The notes beneath the pieces were generated by a model. That model saw only the letters and a program-made list of their open reading frames with translations, was not told the DNA's origin and did not search any database. Positions 50,174 to 59,960 of a stretch of 64,000 nt of DNA are shown piece after piece. Every line of letters begins with the position of its first letter. The stretch's first letter is position 1. The stretch is from Salipiger mangrovisoli (GTDB lineage Bacteria; Pseudomonadota; Alphaproteobacteria; Rhodobacterales; Rhodobacteraceae). Made by a program: the position numbers and the translations under genes. The stretch is from positions 186,001 through 250,000 of the forward strand of contig NZ_JADFFK010000008.1 of the NCBI RefSeq assembly GCF_015223355.1, read 5' to 3'.

Positions 50174-51381
50174 GCCTTCAAAAGCGCCTTGAGGTCGCTG
50201 GCTGCGTCGGCAATCACCTCGGGATCGGCGCTCTTGCCAGCCTCGATCAGCCGCTTGCCAACCATGTAGGCGCGCGGATCGTTCATCGCATCGAGGGCGA
50301 TGAGCTGGCCCTCGCGGTAATACCAATGCGACACCGGCCCCTCGCCTGTGCCGCGCCGCACGACGCGGTCGTAGCCCGCGTTGAGCCCGGCGATCTGCAG
50401 CTTCACGTCGAACTGGTCCGACCAGAACCACGGCCTGGGCAGGTAGGGTGCCTCGGCACCCATGATGTTGTCCGCCACTGCCTCGGCCTGGTCGATGGCA
50501 TTGCCGACGCTCTCCAGCCGCGCCTGCCCGCCGCCGAGCGGGAAGGAGGCGCAGTCCCCGGCCGCCCAGACATGCGGCACCGAGCAGCGGCCCAGGGCAT
50601 CGGTGCGGATGCCGTTCTCGATGGCGATGCCCGCCGCCTCGGCGACCGAGGTCTCGGGCAGGATGCCGACGCCGACGATGACGAAATCGGCGGGCAGGGT
50701 GGTGCCGTCGGTCAGCTCCGCCGCGATGACCCTGCCGCCCTCGCCAACCAGCTTGCCAAGCCCCACGCCCTCGCGAAGGTCGACGCCATGGCCCTTGTGC
50801 AAGGCGCGGAACCAGTCCGAGGTTTCGGGCGCGGCGACGCGCTGCAGGATGCGCTCGGCCATCTCGACCAGCGTGACCTCGAGCCCCAGCTTGCGCGCAA
50901 CAGCCGCGGCTTCGAGCCCGATATAGCCGCCACCAACGATCAGCACGCGTGCCCCTTCTGCAAATCGGGGCCGCATGGCTTCGACATCGGCGAGTCCGCG
51001 CACCACGCAGACCCCGTCGAGATCGCCGCCGATCGCGGCGGGCAGGCGGCGCGGGGCCGAGCCGGTGCAGAACACCAGCTCGTCATAGGCGATCTCGCGG
51101 CCCCCGGCGATCACCTGCCGCGCCCCGGTGTCGACCGAAAGGGCGGGTTCGCCCAGCATCAGCGTGATCTTCTGTTCGTCGTAATAGGCGCGCGGGCGCA
51201 GGTAGAGACGCTCTTTCTCCATCTCGCCCAGCAGGTAGGCCTTGGACAGCGGCGGACGTTGGTAGGGCGGTTCGGCCTCGTTGCCGATCACGGTGATCTC
51301 GCCGTCGAACCCTTTGGTCCGCAGGCGGGCCACCAGCGAGGCGGCCGCCTGTCCCGCGCCGATCACAACAACATGCCCCAT
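50170..51381 (-). CDS. FAD-dependent ferredoxin-reductase-type oxidoreductase
   Basis: 403 residues: FAD site VVVIGAGQAAASLVARLRTK, PPYQRPPLSKAYLLGEMEKE, NAD site VLIVGGGYIGLEAAAVARKL, and VWAAGDCASFPL. This is the putidaredoxin/rubredoxin-reductase family, which passes electrons from NAD(P)H to ferredoxins of P450 or dioxygenase systems. No such partner is nearby. Coupled to rsmD. ATG 51381, divergent from the peroxiredoxin gene. Confidence 0.92.
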   Translation of the reverse strand: MGHVVVIGAGQAAASLVARLRTKGFDGEITVIGNEAEPPYQRPPLSKAYLLGEMEKERLYLRPRAYYDEQKITLMLGEPALSVDTGARQVIAGGREIAYDELVFCTGSAPRRLPAAIGGDLDGVCVVRGLADVEAMRPRFAEGARVLIVGGGYIGLEAAAVARKLGLEVTLVEMAERILQRVAAPETSDWFRALHKGHGVDLREGVGLGKLVGEGGRVIAAELTDGTTLPADFVIVGVGILPETSVAEAAGIAIENGIRTDALGRCSVPHVWAAGDCASFPLGGGQARLESVGNAIDQAEAVADNIMGAEAPYLPRPWFWSDQFDVKLQIAGLNAGYDRVVRRGTGEGPVSHWYYREGQLIALDAMNDPRAYMVGKRLIEAGKSADPEVIADAASDLKALLKA

Positions 51382-51463
51382 CGCCGTCCTCTTTCCGCTT
51401 TCCCGTGATTTCAGCGAAACCTATATCTCGCTGTGTCGGAAACGCAAATGATGGAGAAACTGC

Positions 51464-51952
<489 letters not shown>

Positions 51953-51963
51953 GCGAAACGGCG

Positions 51964-51990
51964 ACCGGCGGCGCGGATGGCGCCGCCGGT
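51964..51990 (+). terminator. GC-rich hairpin after the peroxiredoxin gene
   Basis: ACCGGCGGCGC (51964-51974) pairs perfectly with GCGCCGCCGGT (51980-51990). No T-run follows directly; instead a dispersed-element copy begins. Confidence 0.6.
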
Positions 51991-51992
51991 TG

Positions 51993-52050
51993 TGCGTATT
52001 TGGAAAGAGAAGAAGGACGGACATGCGCTTCTTCTCTTTCCAAATACGCA
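51993..52050. repeat. Head-to-head pair of dispersed elements, perfect 23-bp inverted repeat (copy E)
   Basis: The 23 bases at 51993-52015 (TGCGTATTT-GGA-AAGAGAAGAAG) recur exactly inverted at 52028-52050, separated by 12 bases. The arrangement of conserved half, three variable bases, conserved half matches copies A-D, though the sequence is a divergent subtype. It lies between the convergent peroxiredoxin and phhB genes. Confidence 0.8.
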
Positions 52051-52137
52051 TGGCGCGACCTCGCCACCGGCGCGCGCGGGAGAGAGGGGAGAGAGGCACC
52101 GCGGCAGGCCCCTCTCCCTGGACCCTTCCCGGGTGGC

Positions 52138-52428
52138 TCAGAGCGCGTCGAGCTTGCGCGCGAGCTTGGCGTCGAGCGCGCTGAGCCCGCCCACGTCATG
52201 AGTGGTGAGCCTGACCTCCACCGTCTTGTAGACATTGCGCCAGTCGGGGTGGTGGTTCCATTTCTCGGCCCAGAGCGCCGCTCGGGTCATCCAGGCGAAG
52301 GCCTCGGTGAAATCGGCGAATTCGAAAGTCTTGCAGAGCGTGTCCTCTGCGGCATTCAGCTCCCAGCCGTTTTCGAACAGCGGTGCCAGCATCGTTTCGC
52401 GGCCGGTGTCGGAGAGCTTTTCGGTCAT
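52138..52428 (-). CDS. phhB: Pterin-4a-carbinolamine dehydratase
   Basis: 96 residues: the family signature [20 protein letters not shown], and [20 protein letters not shown] before it. It recycles tetrahydropterin cofactor, or acts in pterin metabolism generally. No phenylalanine hydroxylase gene is nearby. ATG 52428 overlaps the stop of the DUF482 gene (ATGA). Confidence 0.94.
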   Translation of the reverse strand: MTEKLSDTGRETMLAPLFENGWELNAAEDTLCKTFEFADFTEAFAWMTRAALWAEKWNHHPDWRNVYKTVEVRLTTHDVGGLSALDAKLARKLDAL

Positions 52429-53648
52429 TGGGTGTCCTTCCCGTGGTCTTTCCGGAACGGCCCGTAGGCGGTGAGCACCTCGATGTCCTCGTCCACGGCC
52501 CGTGCCTCCGCCTCCAGATAGTGCGCCACGGCGCGGGCAAAGCCCTTGTCGGGGAACCAATGCAGCGAATGCGTCAGGCTCGGCAGGTATCCGCGCGCCA
52601 GCTTGTGCTCGCCCTGTGCCCCGGCCTCGACCCGCGACAGATCCCGCGCGATGGCGAAGTCGATCGCCTGATAGTAGCACGCCTCGAAATGCAGGCAGGG
52701 ATGATCCTCGATGCAGCCCCAGTAGCGGCCAAAGAGCGCGTCGCGGCCAATGAAGTTGAGCGCCCCGGCGACGGGTTGCCCCGCGCGCTCGCAGATCACC
52801 AGGGCCACGTCGTCACGCATCGTCGCGTGGATCTCCTCGAAGAAGGCGCGGGTGAGGTAGGGGGTTCCCCATTTGCGGCTGCCGGTGTCCTGGTAGAAGG
52901 TCCAGAAGGCATCCCAGTGCTCGGGCTCGATCTCAGCGCCGGTGAGCATCAGGATCGTGCCGCCGAACTCCTGCGCCCGCGCCCGCTCCTTGCGGATCGC
53001 CTTGCGCTTGCGCGAGCTGAGATCGGCGAGGAAGCCGTCGAAATCCGCGTAGCCCCGGTTCAGCCAGTGGAACTGCTGGGTGACGCGGCGGAGCAGCCCC
53101 ATGCGCTCGCCGGCGATGGCCTCGCCCTCGGTGCAGAAGGTGACGTGCAGCGAGCTGAGATCGTTCTCGGCGGTGAGTTGCACCGCCCCCTGTACCAGCG
53201 CCATCATGCCCTCGGCCTCGTGGCCGGGGCGGGTAAGAAAACGCCGCCCTGTGGCAGGGGTAAAGGGCACGGCGATCTGCAGTTTGGGGTAGTAGCGCCC
53301 ACCGGCCTGCTCGTAGGCATGGGCGAAGCTGTGGTCGAAGATGTATTCGCCCTGGCTGTGGCCCTTGGCGTAGAGCGGCGCGACCGCGATGATCCGTCCT
53401 GCCTTTTCCGCCACCAGGTAGCGCGGGTCCCAGCCGGTGCCGCGCCCGACGGAGCCGGAGCGCTCGAGCGCGCGCAGGAATCGCCAGGTGGTGAAGGGAT
53501 CGTCGGGCCGCCCGCCCTGCGCCGCCTCGGGGCAGGCGCAGGCATCCCAGTCGCTTTCGGAGACCTGCTCCAGCGTGGTCAGCACGGTGATCGCGATGGT
53601 GTCGCCCGAGGGCGGCTCGGAGGTCGGGCTGGGGCTCTGATCGGTCAT
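52425..53648 (-). CDS. DUF482 / FemAB-like GNAT protein
   Basis: 407 residues of the PF04339 (DUF482) family: [59 protein letters not shown], and [20 protein letters not shown] at the end. The family resembles FemX-type transferases and is often named peptidogalycan biosynthesis protein, though no activity is established. ATG 53648; coupled to phhB. Confidence 0.88.
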   Translation of the reverse strand: MTDQSPSPTSEPPSGDTIAITVLTTLEQVSESDWDACACPEAAQGGRPDDPFTTWRFLRALERSGSVGRGTGWDPRYLVAEKAGRIIAVAPLYAKGHSQGEYIFDHSFAHAYEQAGGRYYPKLQIAVPFTPATGRRFLTRPGHEAEGMMALVQGAVQLTAENDLSSLHVTFCTEGEAIAGERMGLLRRVTQQFHWLNRGYADFDGFLADLSSRKRKAIRKERARAQEFGGTILMLTGAEIEPEHWDAFWTFYQDTGSRKWGTPYLTRAFFEEIHATMRDDVALVICERAGQPVAGALNFIGRDALFGRYWGCIEDHPCLHFEACYYQAIDFAIARDLSRVEAGAQGEHKLARGYLPSLTHSLHWFPDKGFARAVAHYLEAEARAVDEDIEVLTAYGPFRKDHGKDTQ

Positions 53649-53717
53649 GCGAGGATCTCGGCGCTGGGCATCATCTGCGCACTATCTGACCCCGGCGCGG
53701 CCGGGATCAAGACACGC

Positions 53718-54473
53718 TCACGCGAGATAGTGCTCGAAGGTCACGTTGTGGGCCACCGCGCGGGCCTCTGCCTCCTGCTCGGGCGTGCGGATGGTCCAGC
53801 ACAGGATCGCGGCGCCCTCGGCCTTCAGCTCGGCGACGCGCGCCGTGGCGAGGTCGCGCCAGCTGTGCGAGATGAAACAGGCTCCGCTGCGCGCATAGTC
53901 GGGGATGGCCCGCAGCTCCTCGAGGCGCGAGCCGGGCACGCCGGGCCAGTCCTCTGCCGCGAATGCCTCGGTGGTCAGCCCGCGTGGCACGCGCGGCGCG
54001 AGCCGCGCCATGCGGGCCACGGAGTGCGGGTTGAAGGACATGACCGCCACCGGCCCGGCGTAGCCCTGGAGCACCTCTGCCACGGATTTTTCGAGCGGGC
54101 CGACATCCGCACCGAGCGCACCGTCCTGATCCTTGATCTCGATCAGCAGCGGCACGCGGCCGGCAACCAGGGCGAGCACTTCGGCCAGCGTCGGGATACC
54201 TTCGTCGCCGCCCTTGAGGCGCAGCGCCGAGAGCTCGGCTGCATCGCGCGCGCCAAGCAGGCCGCGCGCATCGGTCAGCCGCTCCAGTCGCTCGTCGTGG
54301 AAGACCATGGGAACGCCATCGGACGAGAGCTGCAGGTCAATCTCGATGCCGTAGCCCGCCTCGATGGCGGCGGCGATCGCGGCGCGGGAATTCTCGGGGC
54401 GGCCCGCCGCGAGGTCGTGCAGGGCCCGGTGCGCGATGGGCCGATCGAGGAAGGCGGCGGGCAGCGTGGTCAT
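53718..54473 (-). CDS. Glycerophosphodiester phosphodiesterase family protein
   Basis: 251 residues, TIM barrel: PIAHRALHDLAAGRPENSRA, YGIEIDLQLSSDGVPMVFHD (catalytic E-x-D and H-D) and PLLIEIKDQDG. It hydrolyses deacylated phospholipids to glycerol-3-phosphate and an alcohol. No signal peptide, so cytoplasmic. ATG 54473 overlaps the RidA stop (TGATG). Confidence 0.92.
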   Translation of the reverse strand: MTTLPAAFLDRPIAHRALHDLAAGRPENSRAAIAAAIEAGYGIEIDLQLSSDGVPMVFHDERLERLTDARGLLGARDAAELSALRLKGGDEGIPTLAEVLALVAGRVPLLIEIKDQDGALGADVGPLEKSVAEVLQGYAGPVAVMSFNPHSVARMARLAPRVPRGLTTEAFAAEDWPGVPGSRLEELRAIPDYARSGACFISHSWRDLATARVAELKAEGAAILCWTIRTPEQEAEARAVAHNVTFEHYLA

Positions 54474-54934
54474 CAGGCGAGCTCGAAGATCGCTTCGATC
54501 TCGACCGCCACGCCCATCGGCAGGGCGGCGGCCGACACCGCGGAGCGGGCGTGCTTGCCAGCATCGCCAAAGACCGCGACCATCAGGTCCGAGGCACCGT
54601 TGATCACCTTGGGCTGCTCGGTGAACTCGGGGGCGGAATTGACGAAGCCGACCAGCTTGACCACGCGCTTCAGCTTCGCCAGGTCGCCGCCGCAGGCCGC
54701 CTTGGCCTGTGCGATGAGGGCGAGTGCGCAACGTTTGGCGGCCTTGGCCCCGGCCTCGACATCCAGCGTATCGCCGAGTTTGCCGGTGATCAGCCCGCTT
54801 TCGTCCATGCTGATCTGGCCCGAGACGTAGAGCATTTTGCCGCTCTGGACGTAGGGCACGTAGTTGGCGGCGGGGGCAGGAGCGTCGGGCAGCGTCAGGC
54901 CAAGCTCTTCAAGGCGGGCGGTGATGTCGGTCAT
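54473..54934 (-). CDS. RidA family protein (YjgF/YER057c/UK114)
   Basis: 153 residues: YVPYVQSGKMLYVSGQISMD, ALALIAQAKAACGGDLAKLK with RVVKLVGFVNSAPEF, and ALPMGVAVEIEAIFELA. Of the longer RidA subgroup (PF14588-like); it hydrolyses reactive enamine/imine intermediates of PLP enzymes or relates to it. ATG 54934 with AAGGAGGCCCCC upstream. First gene of the RidA-GDPD pair. Confidence 0.93.
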   Translation of the reverse strand: MTDITARLEELGLTLPDAPAPAANYVPYVQSGKMLYVSGQISMDESGLITGKLGDTLDVEAGAKAAKRCALALIAQAKAACGGDLAKLKRVVKLVGFVNSAPEFTEQPKVINGASDLMVAVFGDAGKHARSAVSAAALPMGVAVEIEAIFELA

Positions 54935-54984
54935 GGGGGCCTCCTTCTGGTATGGGCGGACGCTAGACGGGGGCGCGGGCAAAG

Positions 54985-55017
54985 AAAAGGGGCCGCGCCC
55001 AAGTTGGATGCGGCCCC
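54985..55017 (-). terminator. Terminator of the type I secretion pair
   Basis: GGGGCCGC (54989-54996) pairs with GCGGCCCC (55010-55017); on the minus strand TTTTCTTT follows. It ends the ABC-HlyD transcript just before the RidA gene. Confidence 0.75.
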
Positions 55018-55040
55018 GACTCAAAAGTTCGGCCCGAGGG

Positions 55041-56348
55041 CTACTCGCGGAATGCCTTCGAGAAGTAGTCGGTGAAGGGCTTCACCAGATAGGCGATCGG
55101 CGTGCGGTCCGCAGTGCGCAGGAACGCCTCGACCGGCATGCCGGGCACCAGGGTCGAGCCTTCGGGGAGGCGCTCGATCTGGCCCTCGTCGAGCATGATC
55201 TCGGCGCGGTAGAAGCTGGCCGAGGTATTCTCGTCGGTGAAGGCGTCCGCCGAAACCTGCGTCACGGTGCCGAAGGTTTCCGGCGTGCGGCGCTGGTCGA
55301 GGGCGGAGAAGCGCAGCGTCACCTCCTGGCCGACATGCACTTGGTCGATGTGGATCGTCGGGATCTGCGCGGTGATCACCAGCGGCCGATCCTGAGGAAT
55401 GAGGTAGAGCACCGGGTCGGCAGCCCGGATCACCGAGCGCGGCGCAAAGACGGTCAGACCGTAGACGATGCCGCTGACCGGGGCGGTGATTTCCATCCGC
55501 TTGAGCTTTTCGAGCAGCGCCGAGCGCTGCTCTGCCAGCTCGCGTTCTCGGTACTGCATGTCGCGCAGCTGAGTGATCGCCTCCTCGCGGCGGCTGGTGG
55601 CGAGTTTCAGGATCTCGATGTCGATCTCGGTGGTACGCCCTTCGGCCTCAGCCTTCTGCGCGGTCAGGTCGCCGACCTCGCCCGAGAGCCGGGCCTCTTC
55701 GCGCTGGAGGGCAAGCACGCGGCTTGCCTGAGCAAGGCCGCGGTCGAGCAGCGACTTCTGGTCACCGAGTTCCTTTTCGATCAGCGCCAACTGACTTTTC
55801 AACGCCGTCTGCTGGGCTTCGATGCCCTCGACCTGGTTGACGATCTGGTCGCGGCGCTTGGCCAGCTGATCGCTTTCCTGGTGCAGCGAATCGAGCCGGG
55901 CGAAGAACAGGTTGCGCTGGCCCTCGATCAGGTCCTCGACCTCGTCATCGTATTCCGCGACCTTGCTCAGCGTCTCGTCGAAGGTCAGCTCGTCGGCGTT
56001 GTCGCGCTCGGCCTGAAGTCGGGCACGGCGGGCGACCAGTTCGAAATACTGGCCTTCGACGATGTTCAACTCGGACTGCAACAGCGTCGGGTCGAGCTTG
56101 ACCAGCGTCTGACCCTCTTTGACGGTGTCGCCTTCGTCGACGAGGATTTCCTGCACGACGCCGCCATCCGGGTGCTGCACGACCTGCCGGTTGCGCTCGA
56201 CCTGAATTTGGCCGCCGGCAACGATGGCCCCCGAGATATTGGTGGTTGCCGCCCAGGTGCCGAAGCCCCCGACCAGCAGGAGCAGGGCGCCGAGGCCCAG
56301 GGTGAGCGGGTTTTTCAGCGGGAAGCGCTTGTCGGTCTCTTGCGACAT
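55041..56348 (-). CDS. HlyD family periplasmic adaptor (PrsE-like)
   Basis: 435 residues. One N-terminal membrane helix (TLGLGALLLLVGGFGTWAAT), lipoyl halves (GQIQVERNRQVVQHPDGGVV and QEILVDEGDTVKEGQTLVKL), a long coiled-coil hairpin, and APVSGIVYGLTVFAPRSVI closing the beta-barrel. It bridges the ABC exporter to an outer-membrane TolC protein. ATG 56348 overlaps the ABC gene stop (TGATG). Confidence 0.93.
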   Translation of the reverse strand: MSQETDKRFPLKNPLTLGLGALLLLVGGFGTWAATTNISGAIVAGGQIQVERNRQVVQHPDGGVVQEILVDEGDTVKEGQTLVKLDPTLLQSELNIVEGQYFELVARRARLQAERDNADELTFDETLSKVAEYDDEVEDLIEGQRNLFFARLDSLHQESDQLAKRRDQIVNQVEGIEAQQTALKSQLALIEKELGDQKSLLDRGLAQASRVLALQREEARLSGEVGDLTAQKAEAEGRTTEIDIEILKLATSRREEAITQLRDMQYRERELAEQRSALLEKLKRMEITAPVSGIVYGLTVFAPRSVIRAADPVLYLIPQDRPLVITAQIPTIHIDQVHVGQEVTLRFSALDQRRTPETFGTVTQVSADAFTDENTSASFYRAEIMLDEGQIERLPEGSTLVPGMPVEAFLRTADRTPIAYLVKPFTDYFSKAFRE

Positions 56349-58078
56349 CAGCGGACACCTCCGGGCCCGGCATGCCGGGTGATCTGTTCGTGGTTCTTGA
56401 CCTGCGAGCGCAGCACCTCGTCCTTGGGACCGAAGGCGACGCGGGCGCCATGCTCGAGCATCAGCAGCATGTCGCATTCGCGGATTGCGGCGGGACGGTG
56501 GGCCATGATGATCACCGACTTGCCCTCCTCCTTCAGCCTGCGGATCGCGGCGTTCACCGCCTCGCTGCCCTCGTTGTCGAGGTTGGAGTTGGGTTCGTCG
56601 AGCACAAGGATGACCGGATCGCCATACATGGCGCGGGCGAGGCCGATGCGCTGCATCTGGCCGCCCGAGAGACGCCCGCCGGTGGCGGTGACGCGTGTGT
56701 CATAGCCCTTGGGCAGCTTGAGGATCATCTCGTGCGCGTCGGCTTTCTTGGCCGCCTCGACGATCTTCTCGGGGTCGGGCTGGGCGGCAAGCCGGGCGAT
56801 ATTCTCGGCGATGGTGCCGTCGAACAGGCTGACGCGTTGCGGCAGGTAGCCGATGTGCTTGCCCAGGTCCTCGTCATACTGGTCGAGCGTCGCGCCATCG
56901 AGGCGGATGCGCCCGCCGGCGGGACGCCACACCCCGGTGATCGCACGGGCCAGCGTCGACTTTCCCGCCCCCGAAGAGCCGATCACGCCGATCGCGTGAC
57001 CGGGCTGAAGGTCGAAGGACACAAGCCGCAGCGAGGCCTGTTGTTCACCCGGCGGAACCACGGTGAGTTGCTGCACCTCGAGCAGGGCGCGCGGCTTCGG
57101 CAGCGCGGTGCGGGTCGGCTCGGGGGGCATCTCGCCCAGCAGTTCCGACAGGTTCTCCCAGCCCTTGCGGGCACGGGTGACCATCGGCCACTGGCCGATT
57201 GCCAGCTCGATCGGGGCAAGCGCGCGGCCCATCAAGATGGAACCCGCGATCATCGCGCCGGCAGTCAGTTCGTTCTTCAGCACCAGGTAGGCACCAAGGC
57301 CCAGCATTGCCGATTGCAGCAGCATGCGGAAGCTCTTGGTCATCGTGGTGAAGGTGCCGACGAGATCGTTGGTGGTGATCTGGCCGCTCAGAGCTTCGGA
57401 GCGGGACTTGTCCCAGCGCGAGAAGGCGGCGCGGCGCATGCCCATCGCCTGCACGGTCTCCGCGTCGAGGCGGATCTGCTCCGACGTCTGCTCGGCGACC
57501 AGCACGGCCCGGTTGGATTTCAGCGTCGGGGCGCGGCTGAGGGCCTGGTTGAGCAGCGTGATGACCACGAGGATCAACCCGCCCGCGATGGCGAGATAGC
57601 CGAGCCAGGCATGGAAGACGAAGATGCCGGCGATGAAGAAAGGCGTGAAGGGCAGATCGAAGAGCGCCATGAGCACCGGCGAGCCGATGAACCGCTGCAC
57701 GGCTTCGAGGTCCTTGAGGCCGGTGGCGGCGAGCTCATCCATCTTGACTGCCGAACGGCGGATGACCGCGTCGAAGACGCGCATGTCGAGGGCGGCCTGG
57801 AAACGGGCGGCGACTCGGGCCATGACCCTGCCACGGGCGTAGTCGAGCACGCCCATCATGCCATAGAGGAAGACGACCAGCGCGGTCAGCGCAAGCAGGG
57901 TCGCCTCGGAGCGCGAGCCGAGCACCCGGTCGTAGACCTGGAGCATGTAGAGCGGCCCGGTGAGCATCAACACGTTGACGAAAACACTGAATACGCCGAC
58001 GAACCAGTAGTAGGGTCGGCTTTGTTTCCGGACAGCTGCGAGTTCGTCTGCCCCTGCGGTTTTAAGTCTGTTCTGCAT
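56348..58078 (-). CDS. Type I secretion system permease/ATPase (PrsD-like)
   Basis: 576 residues: ABC transmembrane domain (GPLYMLQVYDRVLGSRSEAT, then helices), nucleotide-binding domain with Walker A GVIGSSGAGKSTLARAITGV, signature LSGGQMQRIGLARAMYG and Walker B PVILVLDEPNSNLDNEGSEA. No N-terminal C39-like domain, so it exports RTX-type proteins by their C-terminal signal. No RTX substrate or TolC gene is adjacent. ATG 58078 is the best start, though no strong ribosome site is seen; a TTG at 58120 is open. Confidence 0.93.
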   Translation of the reverse strand: MQNRLKTAGADELAAVRKQSRPYYWFVGVFSVFVNVLMLTGPLYMLQVYDRVLGSRSEATLLALTALVVFLYGMMGVLDYARGRVMARVAARFQAALDMRVFDAVIRRSAVKMDELAATGLKDLEAVQRFIGSPVLMALFDLPFTPFFIAGIFVFHAWLGYLAIAGGLILVVITLLNQALSRAPTLKSNRAVLVAEQTSEQIRLDAETVQAMGMRRAAFSRWDKSRSEALSGQITTNDLVGTFTTMTKSFRMLLQSAMLGLGAYLVLKNELTAGAMIAGSILMGRALAPIELAIGQWPMVTRARKGWENLSELLGEMPPEPTRTALPKPRALLEVQQLTVVPPGEQQASLRLVSFDLQPGHAIGVIGSSGAGKSTLARAITGVWRPAGGRIRLDGATLDQYDEDLGKHIGYLPQRVSLFDGTIAENIARLAAQPDPEKIVEAAKKADAHEMILKLPKGYDTRVTATGGRLSGGQMQRIGLARAMYGDPVILVLDEPNSNLDNEGSEAVNAAIRRLKEEGKSVIIMAHRPAAIRECDMLLMLEHGARVAFGPKDEVLRSQVKNHEQITRHAGPGGVR

Positions 58079-58244
58079 GAGCGCTATTTCGCTCTCCAAT
58101 TGTGAAGATCTCGTCTGCAAGGCAGACTTGAAGAATTTTCATGTCACACTTCTGACAGTGGGCCGGCGCGAGGCACGTGAACACTTGGGCCAGGGCGGCT
58201 TTGCAATTAGGTAGATCTTGTACAGCAAGATCGGATTTTTCCTA

Positions 58245-59024
58245 ATGCGAATTCCCCGCCCGAGCGGTTGCGGCGCCCTTTTTCGGTCTTTTTCGGGCCT
58301 CGTTCTTATCACGATGGTCGCCTCATGCGCGACTCCCGGACCGGGAGAAACACGCGATGGTGTGTTCGATCCGCAAGAACCCGCCAACCGTCGCGTACAT
58401 GCCTTCAACAAGAGGATTTATTCCCGCCTATCCGGGGGAGGCGAGTCCGGATTCATCGAATCTTTGCCGATTCCGGTGAAAAATGGCGTGGTAAACTTCT
58501 CGGACACGGTCGCTCTGCCGCAGACGGTGGTGAATCAGTTGCTGCAGGGGCGGCTTCTCCGCGCCTCGCGCAACACTCTGCGCTTCTCGGTCAACGCGAC
58601 GCTCGGCCTGGCCGGCCTGATCGATGTGGCAGGTCCGATGGGGCTGCCGGAGGACCGCAGCAATTTTGGCGAGACTCTCTATGTCTGGGGATTTCCCGAG
58701 GGCGGCTACATGGAGCTTCCAGTGCTTGGACCTTCGACAGAGCGCGAGGCCACTGGGATCGTCGTCGATTTCTTCACCGATCCCTTTGCCTATGTGCTGC
58801 CATCGCCGCAGCGCTACGTCCGCTACGGAGCGCGGCTCGGGGAGTTGGCGATCAAGCGCAGCGAGTATGGCGACGCGCTGGATGCGGTGATGCTGGAAAG
58901 CGCCGACAGCTACGCACAGGCGAGGGTGATCTGGCTTGAAAAACGTCGGCACGAGCTTGGCGACGACAGCATTGAGGGATCGGGGTTCATCGACCCCGAG
59001 GGTTTGGACACGGAGGGGTTCTGA
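58245..59024 (+). CDS. mlaA: MlaA family lipoprotein (VacJ)
   Basis: 259 residues. Lipobox VASC at residues 21-24. Conserved MlaA segments: EPANRRVHAFNKRIYSRLSG, VVNQLLQGRLLRASRNTLRF, GFPEGGYMELPVLGPSTERE and the C-terminal YVRYGARLGELAIKRSE. MlaA removes phospholipids from the outer leaflet of the outer membrane. ATG 58245 was preferred to a TTG at 58218 because it gives a normal signal peptide. The stop overlaps mlaC (TGATG). Divergent from the secretion pair. Confidence 0.92.
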   Translation: MRIPRPSGCGALFRSFSGLVLITMVASCATPGPGETRDGVFDPQEPANRRVHAFNKRIYSRLSGGGESGFIESLPIPVKNGVVNFSDTVALPQTVVNQLLQGRLLRASRNTLRFSVNATLGLAGLIDVAGPMGLPEDRSNFGETLYVWGFPEGGYMELPVLGPSTEREATGIVVDFFTDPFAYVLPSPQRYVRYGARLGELAIKRSEYGDALDAVMLESADSYAQARVIWLEKRRHELGDDSIEGSGFIDPEGLDTEGF

Positions 59025-59623
59025 TGACCTATTTCACAAACCGGCGCGGATTTCTTGCGGGCGCGCTCTCGGCGTCGGCGCTGGGCGCCTTGCCGGGGAT
59101 GGCACTGGCGGCCAGCGCGGCGCAGGCCGAGCGGTTGGTCCAGGGATTGGTCGATGACGTCAACGCCGTGATCGCCTCGGGCGTGGCGGAACCCGCGATG
59201 ATTGCCGAGTTCGAGCGCATCTTCGTCCGCTACGGCGACATGCCCTATATCGCGGCCTATGTCATGGGGGCGGATGGGCGACGCGCCACGGGGGCGCAGA
59301 AAAAGGCTTTCACGGCGGCCTTCCAGGGCTATGCGGCGCGAAAGTACGGCAAGCAGTTCCGTCAGTTCATCGGCAGTGAGATCAGCGTGGCGGGGACGCA
59401 GAAGGTGAAGAACGCCTATCAGGTGGCAACCGTTGCGAAGCTGCGCGGGCAGTCGCCCTTCGAGGTGACCTTCTTCGTCGGCGAAAAGTCCGGGCGCTTC
59501 TACAATATGTACGTCGAGGGCGTGAACATGCTGCTGACCGAGCGCACCGAGATCGGCGCGATGCTCGACCGAAGACGCGGCGACATCGATGCGATGATCG
59601 CTGATCTTCAGCGGGCGGGCTGA
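59024..59623 (+). CDS. mlaC: MlaC/Ttg2D family phospholipid-binding protein
   Basis: 199 residues. The N-terminus MTYFTNRRGFLAGALSASA has a twin-arginine motif, suggesting Tat rather than Sec export. The body (VMGADGRRATGAQKKAFTAA, YKYGKQF-like ARKYGKQFRQFIGSEISVAG, VTFFVGEKSGRFYNMYVEG, VNMLLTERTEIGAMLDRRRG) is the MlaC lipid-carrier fold. It shuttles phospholipid between MlaA and the inner-membrane MlaFEDB complex, whose genes are not here. Translationally coupled to mlaA. Confidence 0.9.
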   Translation: MTYFTNRRGFLAGALSASALGALPGMALAASAAQAERLVQGLVDDVNAVIASGVAEPAMIAEFERIFVRYGDMPYIAAYVMGADGRRATGAQKKAFTAAFQGYAARKYGKQFRQFIGSEISVAGTQKVKNAYQVATVAKLRGQSPFEVTFFVGEKSGRFYNMYVEGVNMLLTERTEIGAMLDRRRGDIDAMIADLQRAG

Positions 59624-59648
59624 GGCTGCCGCGCGCAACCTCCAGCGT

Positions 59649-59960
59649 TCAGCGGTCGGCTTCGGACGGGCGATGAGGACTGGGGCGACGCTCAAGCCCG
59701 CGCAGGGATAATGTGCGGGCGAAGGTCAGCCGCTGGGCTCCACCGCGGTATTCGGACATTCGCAGCAACTGTCTGATCGCATCGATCAGGGCACGGCGCG
59801 GCAGCTTTGGCGAAGTGGCGAAAGAGATGCGGATCTGCCCGTCGCGGGCGATCAGCGAAACCGTGCCCGGTGCCGGTCCGTCGAGGGCGACATCCCCTGC
59901 CGCTTCGCCGCACTGATCCATCGGCCGAAATCCGTCGAATTCCACGCGTTCGACATGCAT
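59649..59960 (-). CDS. Small hypothetical protein
   Basis: 103 residues. Not recognised. MHVERVEFDGFRPMDQCGEA, then a beta-strand-like VSLIARDGQIRISFATSPKL and a helix RRALIDAIRQLLRMSEYRGG, so a small alpha/beta protein. AGAAGGATGCAAGCC before ATG 59960 supports this start. Convergent with mlaC. Confidence 0.6.
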   Translation of the reverse strand: MHVERVEFDGFRPMDQCGEAAGDVALDGPAPGTVSLIARDGQIRISFATSPKLPRRALIDAIRQLLRMSEYRGGAQRLTFARTLSLRGLERRPSPHRPSEADR

